Assembly (NCBI GenBank): GCA_030637515.1
Contig: DAOWGM010000002.1
Span: 18,070 to 82,069, forward strand
Direction: 5' to 3'
DNA from: Bacteroidales bacterium
GTDB lineage: Bacteria > Bacteroidota > Bacteroidia > Bacteroidales > UBA12077
Length of the DNA stretch: 64,000 nt
The notes below the pieces were generated by a model. The model was not told the DNA's origin. It did not search any database and saw nothing but the letters and a program-made list of their open reading frames with translations. Each line of letters begins with the position of its first letter. The first letter of the stretch is position 1. Both the position numbers and the translations under genes were made by a program. This document shows positions 7,500-16,603 of the stretch, one piece after another.

Positions 7500-9302
7500 A
7501 TGAGAATAGCTGATATTGAGAAAATCTATAATGAAAGAATTCAAACGTTTACAAATGAAGAGATTAGAATTCGTAAGAGATTAACTATTTTAAGTTTCTT
7601 AAGATTCTTTTCATTTGTTTTAGCAATTGCATTATTTGTTTTTCTTTTTAAAGAAGTCTCATTATTGAAAATTTCTGGAGGTATTATATCTTTTGCATTA
7701 TTTATAACATTCGTCATTAATTATTTAAAACAAACCGATTTATTAAATCATTATAATAATCTTATTAAAATTAACAGCGAAGAAAAGGAGGTTTTAAAAA
7801 ATAATTATTCCTTTTTTAACGATGGAGCTGAGTATACTGATCGTGATCATCCATATTCTTATGACCTTGATATTTTTGGAAAGGGTTCTTTGTTTCAGTA
7901 TATAAACCGAACTTTCACGCTTGTTGGAAGAGACTTATTAGCAAATCGTTTGTTAAATTTAGATTTGAGTAAACAAGAAATTGAAAATAGGCATGAGGCC
8001 GTAAAAGAAATAACACCTGAAATAGACTGGAGGCAGAATGTAATGGCTACAGGATATTCAACTCCTATTTCTATTGATGATAATAAGAAGATTCAATACT
8101 GGATTGACAAACCAATTTATTTTATTAATAAGTTGTTTTATAAAGTTTTGCTGATTTTTTTACCAGCTATTACTATTACTTTCTTGTTCTTATTAATATT
8201 TGGAATTTCTCATTATTCGTGGTTTGCCCTTTTTGCATTAACACAATTATTTATAGCAAGTTTTTTAATCAGAAAAACAAATAAAGAACAACGAGTTGTT
8301 TCTGAGGGATTACGAACTTTAAAAAACTATTCCAAGATTCTAAAATTCATTGAAGAAAAAAACTTTGATTCAAAACTTTTAAACAATCTTAAGTCAGAAA
8401 TTAAAACAGAGAATGAAAGTGCAGGGCATGCATTCAAAAAGTTGATAAAAATCATTGATGCTTTTGATACCAGATTAAACATTTTCTTAGGTGTAATTTT
8501 GAATGCCACTTTAATGTGGGATTTGTATTCAATGATCCGATTAGAGTTGTGGAAAAGAAAATATGGTAGTAATCTAAACAAGTGGATTCGTATTATTGCT
8601 GAGTTCGATTTGTTTTGCAGCGTAGCTAACTTCAAGTATAATAATACCGATTTTATTTATCCTGAAGTATCCGATAAAATAATTTTCAGAAGCTTAGATT
8701 TAGGGCATCCGTTAATTCCATATAAAAATAGAATTAACAATGATTTTAGTTTGAATAAATCCGGAGAAATGGTAATTGTAACAGGAGCAAACATGGCAGG
8801 TAAAAGTACTTTTCTTCGTACCATTGGAGTAAATCTAATTCTTGCAATGAATGGAATGCCAGTTTGTGCTTCCGATTTCAAATTCAGACTTACTGATATA
8901 TTCTCAGGAATGCGAACAGCCGATTCGTTAAATGAAAATGAATCATATTTTTATGCAGAGTTAAAAAGATTAAAACATATAATCGAAAAACTAAAACAAA
9001 AAAAACCATCGTTTATTTTATTGGATGAGATTCTGAAAGGAACAAACTCAGTTGATAAAGCTAAAGGATCGTGGAAGTTTGTTGAGCATCTAACAGAATT
9101 AAAAGCAACTGGCGTTATAGCTACACACGACTTAACATTGTGTGATCTTGAAACGAAATATCCAGAAAATATAATTAACAAATGCTTCGAGGTTCAAATT
9201 GATAAAAACAAGATAAAATTTGATTATAAACTTCATTCTGGAGTAACTCAGAATATGAATGCCTCGTTATTAATGCAACAAATGGGAATTTTTTCTAAAT
9301 AA
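7500..9302 (+). CDS. Membrane-anchored MutS-family ATPase
   Basis: 600-aa protein with a MutS-type C-terminal ATPase: Walker A GANMAGKST near 427-435, Walker B FILLDEILKGTNS near 505-517, and a HD-containing switch (IATHDLTLCDLE) near 539-550. The N-terminal mismatch-recognition and connector domains of MutS are absent. Instead, two pairs of hydrophobic segments at about 32-75 and 212-260 suggest membrane insertion. No Smr nuclease domain is present, so it is not classical MutS2. Such MutS-like proteins are widespread in Bacteroidota, but their role is not established; mismatch repair should not be assumed. The ATG lies 1 bp beyond the remnant of the acyltransferase. Confidence 0.8.
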   Translation: MRIADIEKIYNERIQTFTNEEIRIRKRLTILSFLRFFSFVLAIALFVFLFKEVSLLKISGGIISFALFITFVINYLKQTDLLNHYNNLIKINSEEKEVLKNNYSFFNDGAEYTDRDHPYSYDLDIFGKGSLFQYINRTFTLVGRDLLANRLLNLDLSKQEIENRHEAVKEITPEIDWRQNVMATGYSTPISIDDNKKIQYWIDKPIYFINKLFYKVLLIFLPAITITFLFLLIFGISHYSWFALFALTQLFIASFLIRKTNKEQRVVSEGLRTLKNYSKILKFIEEKNFDSKLLNNLKSEIKTENESAGHAFKKLIKIIDAFDTRLNIFLGVILNATLMWDLYSMIRLELWKRKYGSNLNKWIRIIAEFDLFCSVANFKYNNTDFIYPEVSDKIIFRSLDLGHPLIPYKNRINNDFSLNKSGEMVIVTGANMAGKSTFLRTIGVNLILAMNGMPVCASDFKFRLTDIFSGMRTADSLNENESYFYAELKRLKHIIEKLKQKKPSFILLDEILKGTNSVDKAKGSWKFVEHLTELKATGVIATHDLTLCDLETKYPENIINKCFEVQIDKNKIKFDYKLHSGVTQNMNASLLMQQMGIFSK

Positions 9303-9453
9303 TGTTTTTTCAACAACTGCTTGCATCATAATTTGTTGGTTTTTACTTAATTTGCAAGATTAATAAAATTATTAACAGCTATGCTGATGCCTGTTGATAA
9401 ACAAATTCAGCAGTAATTTTTCTTTTAATTATATTTACGAAAAATATAGTGAA

Positions 9454-11283
9454 ATGACGGCAATATATACAGAAGACAGTATACGTACACTGGATTGGAA
9501 AGAGCACATAAGGAAGCGTCCAGGAATGTACATCGGGAAATTAGGAGATGGGTCATCACAGGACGATGGTGTTTACGTATTATTAAAAGAAGTAATGGAT
9601 AATTCCATCGATGAGTTCATGATGGGATTCGGGAGAACTATAGATATCGAAATGACCGACAATTATGTGAAAGTTCGGGATTTTGGTCGTGGAATACCTT
9701 TAGGAAAGCTAATGGATGTGGCTTCTAAAATGAATACCGGTGCAAAATATGATTCCAAAGCATTTAAAAAATCAGTTGGTTTAAATGGTGTTGGTATTAA
9801 AGCGGTGAACGCATTGTCAATGAGTTTTAAAATAGAAGCTTTTCGCGAAGGAGAAAGAAAGTGCATTGATTTTGCTAATGGAGAAGTTACAAATGATGAA
9901 GCTATTAATAAAACTTCAGAAAAAAATGGAACCTTAACGACTTTTGTTCCTGATAGAGAGATATTTGGTGAGTATCATTATATTGAAGAATACGTTGTAG
10001 CCCTAATTAAAAACTATGTATTTTTAAATTCAGGACTAACAATTAAACTTAATGGTGAAAAATATTCTTCTGATAATGGACTTCGTGATCTTTTAGATCA
10101 GAACATGAGCTCTGAAGGATTATATCCGATTATTCATATTAAAGGTGAAGATATTGAGGTTGCTATTACACATGGCAGTCAGTATGGTGAAGAGTATTAC
10201 AGCTTTGTAAACGGTCAGCACACAACACAAGGTGGATCTCACTTGATAGCATTTCGTGAAGCATATGTAAAAACCATTCGCGAATTTTATAAAAAGGATT
10301 TTGAGCCATCCGATATTAGAGCATCTATTGTTGCGGCGGTAAGTATTAAAGTTGAAGAGCCTGTGTTCGAATCCCAAACGAAAACGAAGCTTGGATCAAA
10401 AAATATAGCTCCAAACGGACCGTCAGTAAGGAATTTTATTGGTGATTTCTTAAAAAACGAACTCGATAATTATTTGCACAGAAACAGTGAAGTTGCAGAA
10501 GCTTTACAGAGAAAAATAATTGAGTCGGAAAAAGAGAGAAAAGCAATTTCAGGAATTAAGAAATTAGCAAAACAAAGAGCTAAAAAAGCAAGTCTTCATA
10601 ATAAAAAATTACGTGATTGTAGAGTTCATTATAATTCGAATGCAGAACGTAAAGAAGAAACAATGATTTTTATTACTGAGGGTGATTCTGCCAGCGGATC
10701 AATAACAAAATCACGCGATGTAAATACTCAGGCTGTTTTTAGTTTAAAAGGAAAACCTTTAAATACCTTCGGATTAACTAAAAAGATAGTTTACGAAAAC
10801 GAAGAATTTAATTTATTGCAGGCAGCCCTTAATATTGAAGAAGGAATAGAAAGCTTGAGATATAACAATGTTATTATTGCAACTGATGCTGATGTAGACG
10901 GAATGCACATTCGATTGCTATTAATAACATTTTTTCTACAATTCTTCCCTGATCTTGTTAAGAACGGACATCTTTATATTTTACAAACTCCTTTATTTAG
11001 GGTTCGAAATAAAAAAGAAACCAAATATTGTTACAGTGATGAAGAAAAGGCAAAAGCAATAAAGAAGCTGAAGAATAATATAGAAATAACAAGATTTAAA
11101 GGTCTTGGTGAAATCTCTCCAAATGAATTTAAACATTTTATTGGTAAAGATATTCGTTTAGATCCCGTTCGTTTACGAAAAGAAGATGCGGTAAAAGATC
11201 TATTGGCATTTTATATGGGTAAAAACACACCGGAAAGACAGGAATTTATTATTGAAAATTTGAAAATTGATGCAGTTGATTAA
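9454..11283 (+). CDS. parE: Type IIA topoisomerase subunit B (ParE-type)
   Basis: ATPase subunit of topoisomerase IV, which decatenates daughter chromosomes. The GHKL ATPase domain begins at once (RKRPGMYIG near 21-29; [10 protein letters not shown] near 46-55; [13 protein letters not shown] near 110-122). The TOPRIM domain has TEGDSASGS near 408-416 and [10 protein letters not shown] near 478-487. I chose ATG 9454 (609 aa) rather than the in-frame TTG 9394, because alignment of the family starts shortly before [14 protein letters not shown] and the extra 20 residues have no family character. The gene is followed 39 bp later by the A subunit, and the pair must assemble as a heterotetramer. 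Confidence 0.92.
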   Translation: MTAIYTEDSIRTLDWKEHIRKRPGMYIGKLGDGSSQDDGVYVLLKEVMDNSIDEFMMGFGRTIDIEMTDNYVKVRDFGRGIPLGKLMDVASKMNTGAKYDSKAFKKSVGLNGVGIKAVNALSMSFKIEAFREGERKCIDFANGEVTNDEAINKTSEKNGTLTTFVPDREIFGEYHYIEEYVVALIKNYVFLNSGLTIKLNGEKYSSDNGLRDLLDQNMSSEGLYPIIHIKGEDIEVAITHGSQYGEEYYSFVNGQHTTQGGSHLIAFREAYVKTIREFYKKDFEPSDIRASIVAAVSIKVEEPVFESQTKTKLGSKNIAPNGPSVRNFIGDFLKNELDNYLHRNSEVAEALQRKIIESEKERKAISGIKKLAKQRAKKASLHNKKLRDCRVHYNSNAERKEETMIFITEGDSASGSITKSRDVNTQAVFSLKGKPLNTFGLTKKIVYENEEFNLLQAALNIEEGIESLRYNNVIIATDADVDGMHIRLLLITFFLQFFPDLVKNGHLYILQTPLFRVRNKKETKYCYSDEEKAKAIKKLKNNIEITRFKGLGEISPNEFKHFIGKDIRLDPVRLRKEDAVKDLLAFYMGKNTPERQEFIIENLKIDAVD

Positions 11284-11322
11284 ATCCTTTTAATCAACAA
11301 AAGGAATAATAAGGAAACGAGG

Positions 11323-13965
11323 ATGAGTACAGAGAATTTGGATGATTTAGATAATCAAAATAAAGAAGAAATAGAAGAACAAACTGAAATGACTGATAAA
11401 GAAAAGCAAAGCGAAGAACTTCATAAAATTGTACGTTTATCGGGAATGTTCAAGGATTGGTTTCTCGATTATGCATCTTATGTTATTCTTGAAAGAGCTG
11501 TCCCACACTTATATGATGGTTTAAAACCAGTTCAGCGAAGAATTCTTCATGCAATGAAGCGTTTGGATGATGGAAGATATAATAAGGTTGCCAATATTAT
11601 TGGTTATACAATGCAGTATCATCCTCATGGTGATGCATCAATTGGAGATGCTCTTGTTCAACTCGGACAGAAAGATCTATTAATTGACTCACAAGGTAAC
11701 TGGGGAAATGTTTTAACTGGCGATGGTGCTGCTGCTGCCAGATATATTGAAGCAAGGTTATCAAAATTTGCTTTAGATGTTGTTTTTAATCCTAAAACAA
11801 CCGAATGGAAAAAGTCATACGACGGACGAAATGATGAACCAGTATCTCTACCGGTTAAATTTCCTTTACTATTAGCACAAGGCGTTGAAGGTATTGCTGT
11901 TGGTCTTGCATCAAAAATCTTACCTCATAATTTTTACGAATTAATTGATGCTGCAATAGCCTATTTAAAAGGCAAAGATTTTGAACTTTATCCTGATTTC
12001 CTAACAGGTGGTATTGCCGATTTTAGTAGGTATAACGATGGAATTCGTGGAGGATCAATAAAGGTTCGAGCGAAAATTGAAAAAGAAGATAAGAAGACTT
12101 TAAAGATAACTGAACTTCCTTTCGGTAAAACAACTCAAAGTCTTATCGATTCTATTTTAAAGGCTAATGAAAAAGGGAAAATAAAAATCCGCAAGATTGA
12201 TGATAATACTGCTGAATTTGTAGAAATATTAATCCATCTTCACTCAGGAACATCGCCTGATCAAACAATAGATGCGCTTTATGCTTTTACCGATTGTGAG
12301 GTTTCAATATCGCCAAACTCTTGTACAATTGAAAATTCAAAGCCGGTATTTGTTGGAGTTAAACAAATGCTCAAACACTCAGCAGATAATACTGTTGAGC
12401 TGCTAAAGAAAGAATTGCAGATTAAAAAGGCTGAGTTGCAAGAAGCATGGCATATGTCTTCATTGGAGAAGATATTTATTGAAAACAGAATTTACCATGA
12501 TATTGAGGAATGCGAAACATGGGAATCTGTAATTAAAACTATTGATAAAGGTCTTGAACCTTTTAAAAAGAAGTTGTTACGCGAAGTAACCGAAGAAGAT
12601 ATTGTAAAGCTTACGGAGATAAAAATTAAGCGTATTACTAAGTTTGATGTTAAAAAGGCAGATGAATATATACGAGGTGTTGAAGAGGGAATAAAAGAAG
12701 TTCAAAATCATCTTGATAACATCATTGATTATGCCATTAATTATTATAAGCAAATTCGCAAGAAACATGGTGATGGTCGCGATAGAAAAACAGAAATCAG
12801 AAATCTTGATTCAATTGCTGCAACGCAAGTTGTTGTTGCCAACGAAAAACTTTATGTAAATAGGGAAGAAGGATTTATCGGAACTGGTCTTAAAAAAGAC
12901 GAGTATGTTAGCGAATGTTCTGATATTGATGAGGTTATTGTGTTTCTGCGAGATGGGAAATATGTAATAACTAAAGCTGATGATAAAGTATTTGTTGGTC
13001 CGGATATTATTCATGTAGCAGTTTTTAAAAGAAATGATAATCGAACTATTTATAATGTAATTTATCGCGATGGATTGAATGGTGCAATTATGATTAAGCG
13101 TTGCGCTATAAAAGGAATAACAAGAGATAAAGACTACTTTATAACAAAAGGAACAAAAGGATCAAAAGTTCTTTATATGACAGCGAATCCGAATGGAGAA
13201 GCAGAAATTGTTAAAGTATCTTTACGTCCGCGTCCACGATTAAAAAAACCTGTCTTTGAATTTGATTTTAGCGAGCTTGCAATTAAAGGTCGTCAGTCAA
13301 TGGGTAATATTTTAACGAAATATGCTTTACATAAAATTGTATTGAAAGATGAAGGTGTTTCTACTCTTGGAGGTCGAAAAATTTGGTTTGAAGAAGAAGT
13401 TTTGCGTTTAAATGCCGATGGTAGGGGAAATTATTTAGGAGAGTTCCACGGCGATGATAAAATTCTTGTTGTTACAAAATCGGGAAAATACAGATTGTGC
13501 TCATTTGATTTAATGAATCATTTCGAAGATGACATTATGATAGTTGAGAGATTCAGACCTGAAAAAATATACTCGGCTGTTTATTATGATGCAGATTTGG
13601 AATATTATTACCTGAAAAGATTTTCACTTGAACCAATTGATAAACTATCAAGCTTTATTGGAGAAAATGAAGAGTCCCGATTAATCCAATTAACTGAGCT
13701 TGAATACCCAAGGTTAGAAGTTTCTTTTGGTGGCCAACACAAAACACGCGATAACGAAATTATCGAAGTTGCAGATTTTATAAGTGTTAAAAGTTATAAA
13801 GCAAGAGGTAAACGATTATCAAATTACGAAGTAAAAGTAGTAAAGGAATTGGAACCTATTATTGTTAACGAGCCGGAAATTGAGAAGCCTGAGCAAGTTG
13901 AAGATGTGAAAGATGAAGATATAGATACATCTCAGATGAGTTTGTTTCAGAATGGTGAAGAATAA
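11323..13965 (+). CDS. parC: Type IIA topoisomerase subunit A (ParC-type)
   Basis: DNA-cleaving subunit of topoisomerase IV. After an acidic N-terminal tail of about 35 residues comes the winged-helix/tower core: GLKPVQRRILHAM near 67-79, YHPHGDASIGD at 99-109 and the catalytic tyrosine Y141 in AARYIEARL. A coiled-coil dimerisation region lies near 440-490, followed by a divergent C-terminal beta-pinwheel, and an acidic tail ends in SQMSLF. At the position equal to GyrA Ser83 it has Ala105, which I believe is usual for this branch, not an acquired resistance change. At 880 aa it is within the normal range. It forms an operon with parE. Confidence 0.92.
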   Translation: MSTENLDDLDNQNKEEIEEQTEMTDKEKQSEELHKIVRLSGMFKDWFLDYASYVILERAVPHLYDGLKPVQRRILHAMKRLDDGRYNKVANIIGYTMQYHPHGDASIGDALVQLGQKDLLIDSQGNWGNVLTGDGAAAARYIEARLSKFALDVVFNPKTTEWKKSYDGRNDEPVSLPVKFPLLLAQGVEGIAVGLASKILPHNFYELIDAAIAYLKGKDFELYPDFLTGGIADFSRYNDGIRGGSIKVRAKIEKEDKKTLKITELPFGKTTQSLIDSILKANEKGKIKIRKIDDNTAEFVEILIHLHSGTSPDQTIDALYAFTDCEVSISPNSCTIENSKPVFVGVKQMLKHSADNTVELLKKELQIKKAELQEAWHMSSLEKIFIENRIYHDIEECETWESVIKTIDKGLEPFKKKLLREVTEEDIVKLTEIKIKRITKFDVKKADEYIRGVEEGIKEVQNHLDNIIDYAINYYKQIRKKHGDGRDRKTEIRNLDSIAATQVVVANEKLYVNREEGFIGTGLKKDEYVSECSDIDEVIVFLRDGKYVITKADDKVFVGPDIIHVAVFKRNDNRTIYNVIYRDGLNGAIMIKRCAIKGITRDKDYFITKGTKGSKVLYMTANPNGEAEIVKVSLRPRPRLKKPVFEFDFSELAIKGRQSMGNILTKYALHKIVLKDEGVSTLGGRKIWFEEEVLRLNADGRGNYLGEFHGDDKILVVTKSGKYRLCSFDLMNHFEDDIMIVERFRPEKIYSAVYYDADLEYYYLKRFSLEPIDKLSSFIGENEESRLIQLTELEYPRLEVSFGGQHKTRDNEIIEVADFISVKSYKARGKRLSNYEVKVVKELEPIIVNEPEIEKPEQVEDVKDEDIDTSQMSLFQNGEE

Positions 13966-14019
13966 TATTTTTTATTCTGACAGTTTTTTTTGTATATTTA
14001 GTAATCAAAAATAAGATAT

Positions 14020-14520
14020 ATGAGAGTTTTTTTAGTTGGATTTATGGCAAGTGGAAAATCCTCGGTAGGGAAGAAGTTAGCTAAAAAGCTGGATTTACCT
14101 TTTGTTGATCTGGATAATTATATTGAAAACAAACACAATTCCACAATTCGATCAATTATTTATAATAAAGGAATGGATAAATTTCGGGAAATCGAAAAGG
14201 AATCTCTGGGAAATCTTATTAAAAAGCACGAAAATGTACTTATTTCTACAGGAGGTGGTACTCCTTGTTTTTTCGATAATATGAAACTTATGAATAGTTC
14301 AGGAGATACAATTTACCTTGAAGTAGATCTCCTAACTCTTGTTGATCGCTTAATGTACGCAAAACAAGACAGACCGCTAATATGGGGGAAGTCAAGAGAA
14401 GACTTAACCATTTATGCAGAAGATTTATTGTCTAAAAGACAAAATGATTACCGAAAAGCCAAACATACTATAAATGGTAAAGATCTTAAAATAGATTCTT
14501 TAGCTAGTTTGTTTAAATAA
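14020..14520 (+). CDS. aroK: Shikimate kinase
   Basis: Phosphorylates shikimate at the 3-hydroxyl in aromatic amino acid synthesis. The P-loop GFMASGKSS is at 7-15, the shikimate-binding DLD at 30-32, FREIE with the conserved Arg at 55-59, and STGGGTP at 76-82. The LID segment DRPLIWGK near 117-124 carries the conserved Arg. At 166 aa it has normal length. It stands 54 bp after parC on the same strand and is convergent with the TPR/phosphatase gene. No other aro genes are nearby. Confidence 0.94.
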   Translation: MRVFLVGFMASGKSSVGKKLAKKLDLPFVDLDNYIENKHNSTIRSIIYNKGMDKFREIEKESLGNLIKKHENVLISTGGGTPCFFDNMKLMNSSGDTIYLEVDLLTLVDRLMYAKQDRPLIWGKSREDLTIYAEDLLSKRQNDYRKAKHTINGKDLKIDSLASLFK

Positions 14521-14535
14521 AGAATTAAAAGTGAT

Positions 14536-16476
14536 TTAAATTCTTATTCCCATTGATAAAACATCATCAACCTGAGGCTGTTTCCCCTTCCAGTTAATAA
14601 ATGATTCGTGAAGAATTCTTTTTTGTTCAGGCATTTCTCTTTCATGAATCTCAAGAAGAAGTTCACGTAAATTACCAATTCTGAATTTCTTTTTATTCGG
14701 ACCACCAAATTGATCAGCAAAACCGTCAGTGAACATATAAAAAGTATCACCAGGTTTTATTTCTATAGTATGATTCGTAAAAGGAGCAATTGATTTATCT
14801 GAAATACCAACAGGCATTCTGTCTGCTTTTATCACCTCAAGCATATGATCTCTAATAAAATATAGATTATTATAAGCACCTGCATATTCAAGAGTCATTT
14901 TGTTGTAATCAACAACAATTAATGAAATATCCATTCCGTCTTTTGATTCATCAATACGGTCTGCATGAACCATGGTTTTTATAATCTTTCTCCTTAATAA
15001 AGTCAAAATTTCAGAAGGTTTTAATTCCAGTTCGTCAAAAATGATTTCATTTAGGAAATTAATTCCAATAATACTCATAAATGCTCCGGGAACTCCATGC
15101 CCGGTGCAATCAGCAACTACAATAATTGATTTCTTGCCAATTTGAGCAACCCAGTAAAAGTCACCGCTAACAATATCTTTTGGTTTAAATAAGCAAAAAC
15201 CATTTTTTATTACTCTCTGTAAATTTATCTTGTCAGGGAAAAGAGCAATTTGTATATGTTTGGCGTATTCAATACTATCCGTAATATCTTTATTTTGTTT
15301 AAGAATTTTATTGGTTTGCACTTCAGAAAGATCAATGCGTCGTCTAATCTCATCGCGTTGCGCTTCAATTTCATCGCGTTGCGCTTCAATTTCTTCTTTG
15401 TTTTGCAAAACTTCGGCATTTCGAAGACGCAGATTCTGATTGTTTTTTCTTCGTAGTTTATTTATTCTAACCAGGAATATTAGAAGTGAAATAAAAATAA
15501 TAAATCCAGATAATAATATATAATTTATTACTCCCCTTTGCTTCTTTTGTTTATTTAACAATTCAATTTCCTGCTGTTTCTTATCCGATTGATATTTTAT
15601 TTCTAATTCAGAAATTTGTGAATTAGTTTCTTCATTTATTCTATTATCCCTGTACTCATGAAACTTTTCGAGGTAATACAAAGCATTGGGTTTATCATTT
15701 TTTTCTTTATATATTTTAAACAGAATATCGTAGTTGATCTCTAAAGTATGATTGTATCCGAACGAATCACATATAGCAATACTCTGATTACAAAAATCAA
15801 TTGCTTTTTTATAATTCCTTAGTTTTAAATTTATTCCTCCCAGATTAAGGTATGAAGTTGATATTCCTTCATGATCTTTTAAATCAAGTTCGATATCCAA
15901 TGATTTTTTATATAGTTCGTTGGCTTGTGAAAACAAATTGAGCTTTTCGTGCAAAACGCCAAGATTATTATAAGTACTACTTAGACCATTTATATTATTA
16001 AGTTTTTTATTTATTTCAAGAGCTTTTTCGTAGCATGCAATTGCTTGAGTATAATTGTCAAGAGCTCTGTACACTATTCCAAGATTATTGTATGCATGAC
16101 CAATACCTTGTTCATTTTCTTCTTCTACCTGAAAATTAAGATACTTTATAAAGTATTCAAGAGAATGATCATATTTCTCTTGGAAAAAATAAGCTTCACC
16201 TAATATTTGGTAACAGTGCTCAATGATTCCAGTACTATCATATTTTTCCCCAAGAATAAGAAATTCATTTGCAAGACGAATAGCTTTGTTAGCAGCATTG
16301 TAAACATAATAGTCGGTTAGAATATAGTAACAATTGATTTTTTTAATACCTTCTGATTTGTCTAACAAAAATTCAATGGAATCAATTTTACTGTTTTGAG
16401 AATGCCCGTTGTAATTTCCTATTAAAGTAGATAATAGTAAAAGAAATATAAAAAAAGCAGGTAATCGAATTCTCAT
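14536..16476 (-). CDS. TPR-containing SpoIIE/PP2C-type serine phosphatase
   Basis: 646 aa with signal peptide (1-26), a periplasmic TPR superhelix (about 45-285; repeats such as GHAYNNLGIVYRALDNYTQA and SSTYNNLGVLHEKLNLFSQA), one membrane helix near 313-335, a coiled coil rich in EAQRDEI units near 350-395, and a cytoplasmic SpoIIE-type PPM domain from about 410. The metal-binding residues are visible in VVADCTGHGVPGAF, DGMDISLIVVDY and FTDGFADQFGG. It probably senses an envelope signal and dephosphorylates a cytoplasmic partner such as an anti-sigma-antagonist, but no partner gene is adjacent. The gene is alone on the minus strand between aroK and an ABC exporter. Confidence 0.88.
   Translation of the reverse strand: MRIRLPAFFIFLLLLSTLIGNYNGHSQNSKIDSIEFLLDKSEGIKKINCYYILTDYYVYNAANKAIRLANEFLILGEKYDSTGIIEHCYQILGEAYFFQEKYDHSLEYFIKYLNFQVEEENEQGIGHAYNNLGIVYRALDNYTQAIACYEKALEINKKLNNINGLSSTYNNLGVLHEKLNLFSQANELYKKSLDIELDLKDHEGISTSYLNLGGINLKLRNYKKAIDFCNQSIAICDSFGYNHTLEINYDILFKIYKEKNDKPNALYYLEKFHEYRDNRINEETNSQISELEIKYQSDKKQQEIELLNKQKKQRGVINYILLSGFIIFISLLIFLVRINKLRRKNNQNLRLRNAEVLQNKEEIEAQRDEIEAQRDEIRRRIDLSEVQTNKILKQNKDITDSIEYAKHIQIALFPDKINLQRVIKNGFCLFKPKDIVSGDFYWVAQIGKKSIIVVADCTGHGVPGAFMSIIGINFLNEIIFDELELKPSEILTLLRRKIIKTMVHADRIDESKDGMDISLIVVDYNKMTLEYAGAYNNLYFIRDHMLEVIKADRMPVGISDKSIAPFTNHTIEIKPGDTFYMFTDGFADQFGGPNKKKFRIGNLRELLLEIHEREMPEQKRILHESFINWKGKQPQVDDVLSMGIRI
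15350..15391 (-). repeat. 21-bp tandem repeat (two exact copies) in the coiled-coil region
   Basis: Two identical 21-bp units (15350-15370, 15371-15391) encode the heptad EAQRDEI twice. The unit is a multiple of three and equals one coiled-coil heptad, so copy-number change would lengthen or shorten the signalling coiled coil without shifting the frame. Confidence 0.9.
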
Positions 16477-16570
16477 AACAACAATAAAGAGTTAAAATAA
16501 TAGCTATAATTTTTAAAGTTACGAAAAAAATAAAAAAAGGATTCGTTTATCAGTCTTTTTTAAAATAAAA

Positions 16571-16597
16571 AAGGGGAACAATATTTTGTTCTCCTTT
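16571..16597. terminator. Intrinsic terminator after the ABC exporter gene
   Basis: Arms 16571-16581 and 16587-16597 pair over 11 positions with one G-T wobble, and A/T runs flank the stem. It lies 7 bp beyond the stop of the minus-strand ABC transporter gene and would end that transcript. Confidence 0.75.
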
Positions 16598-16603
16598 AAT
16601 CTC

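Noticed and set aside
9394..9453. N-terminal extension of parE to a TTG at 9394
   Set aside because: The extra 20 residues have no similarity to GyrB/ParE N-termini; ATG 9454 fits the family start.
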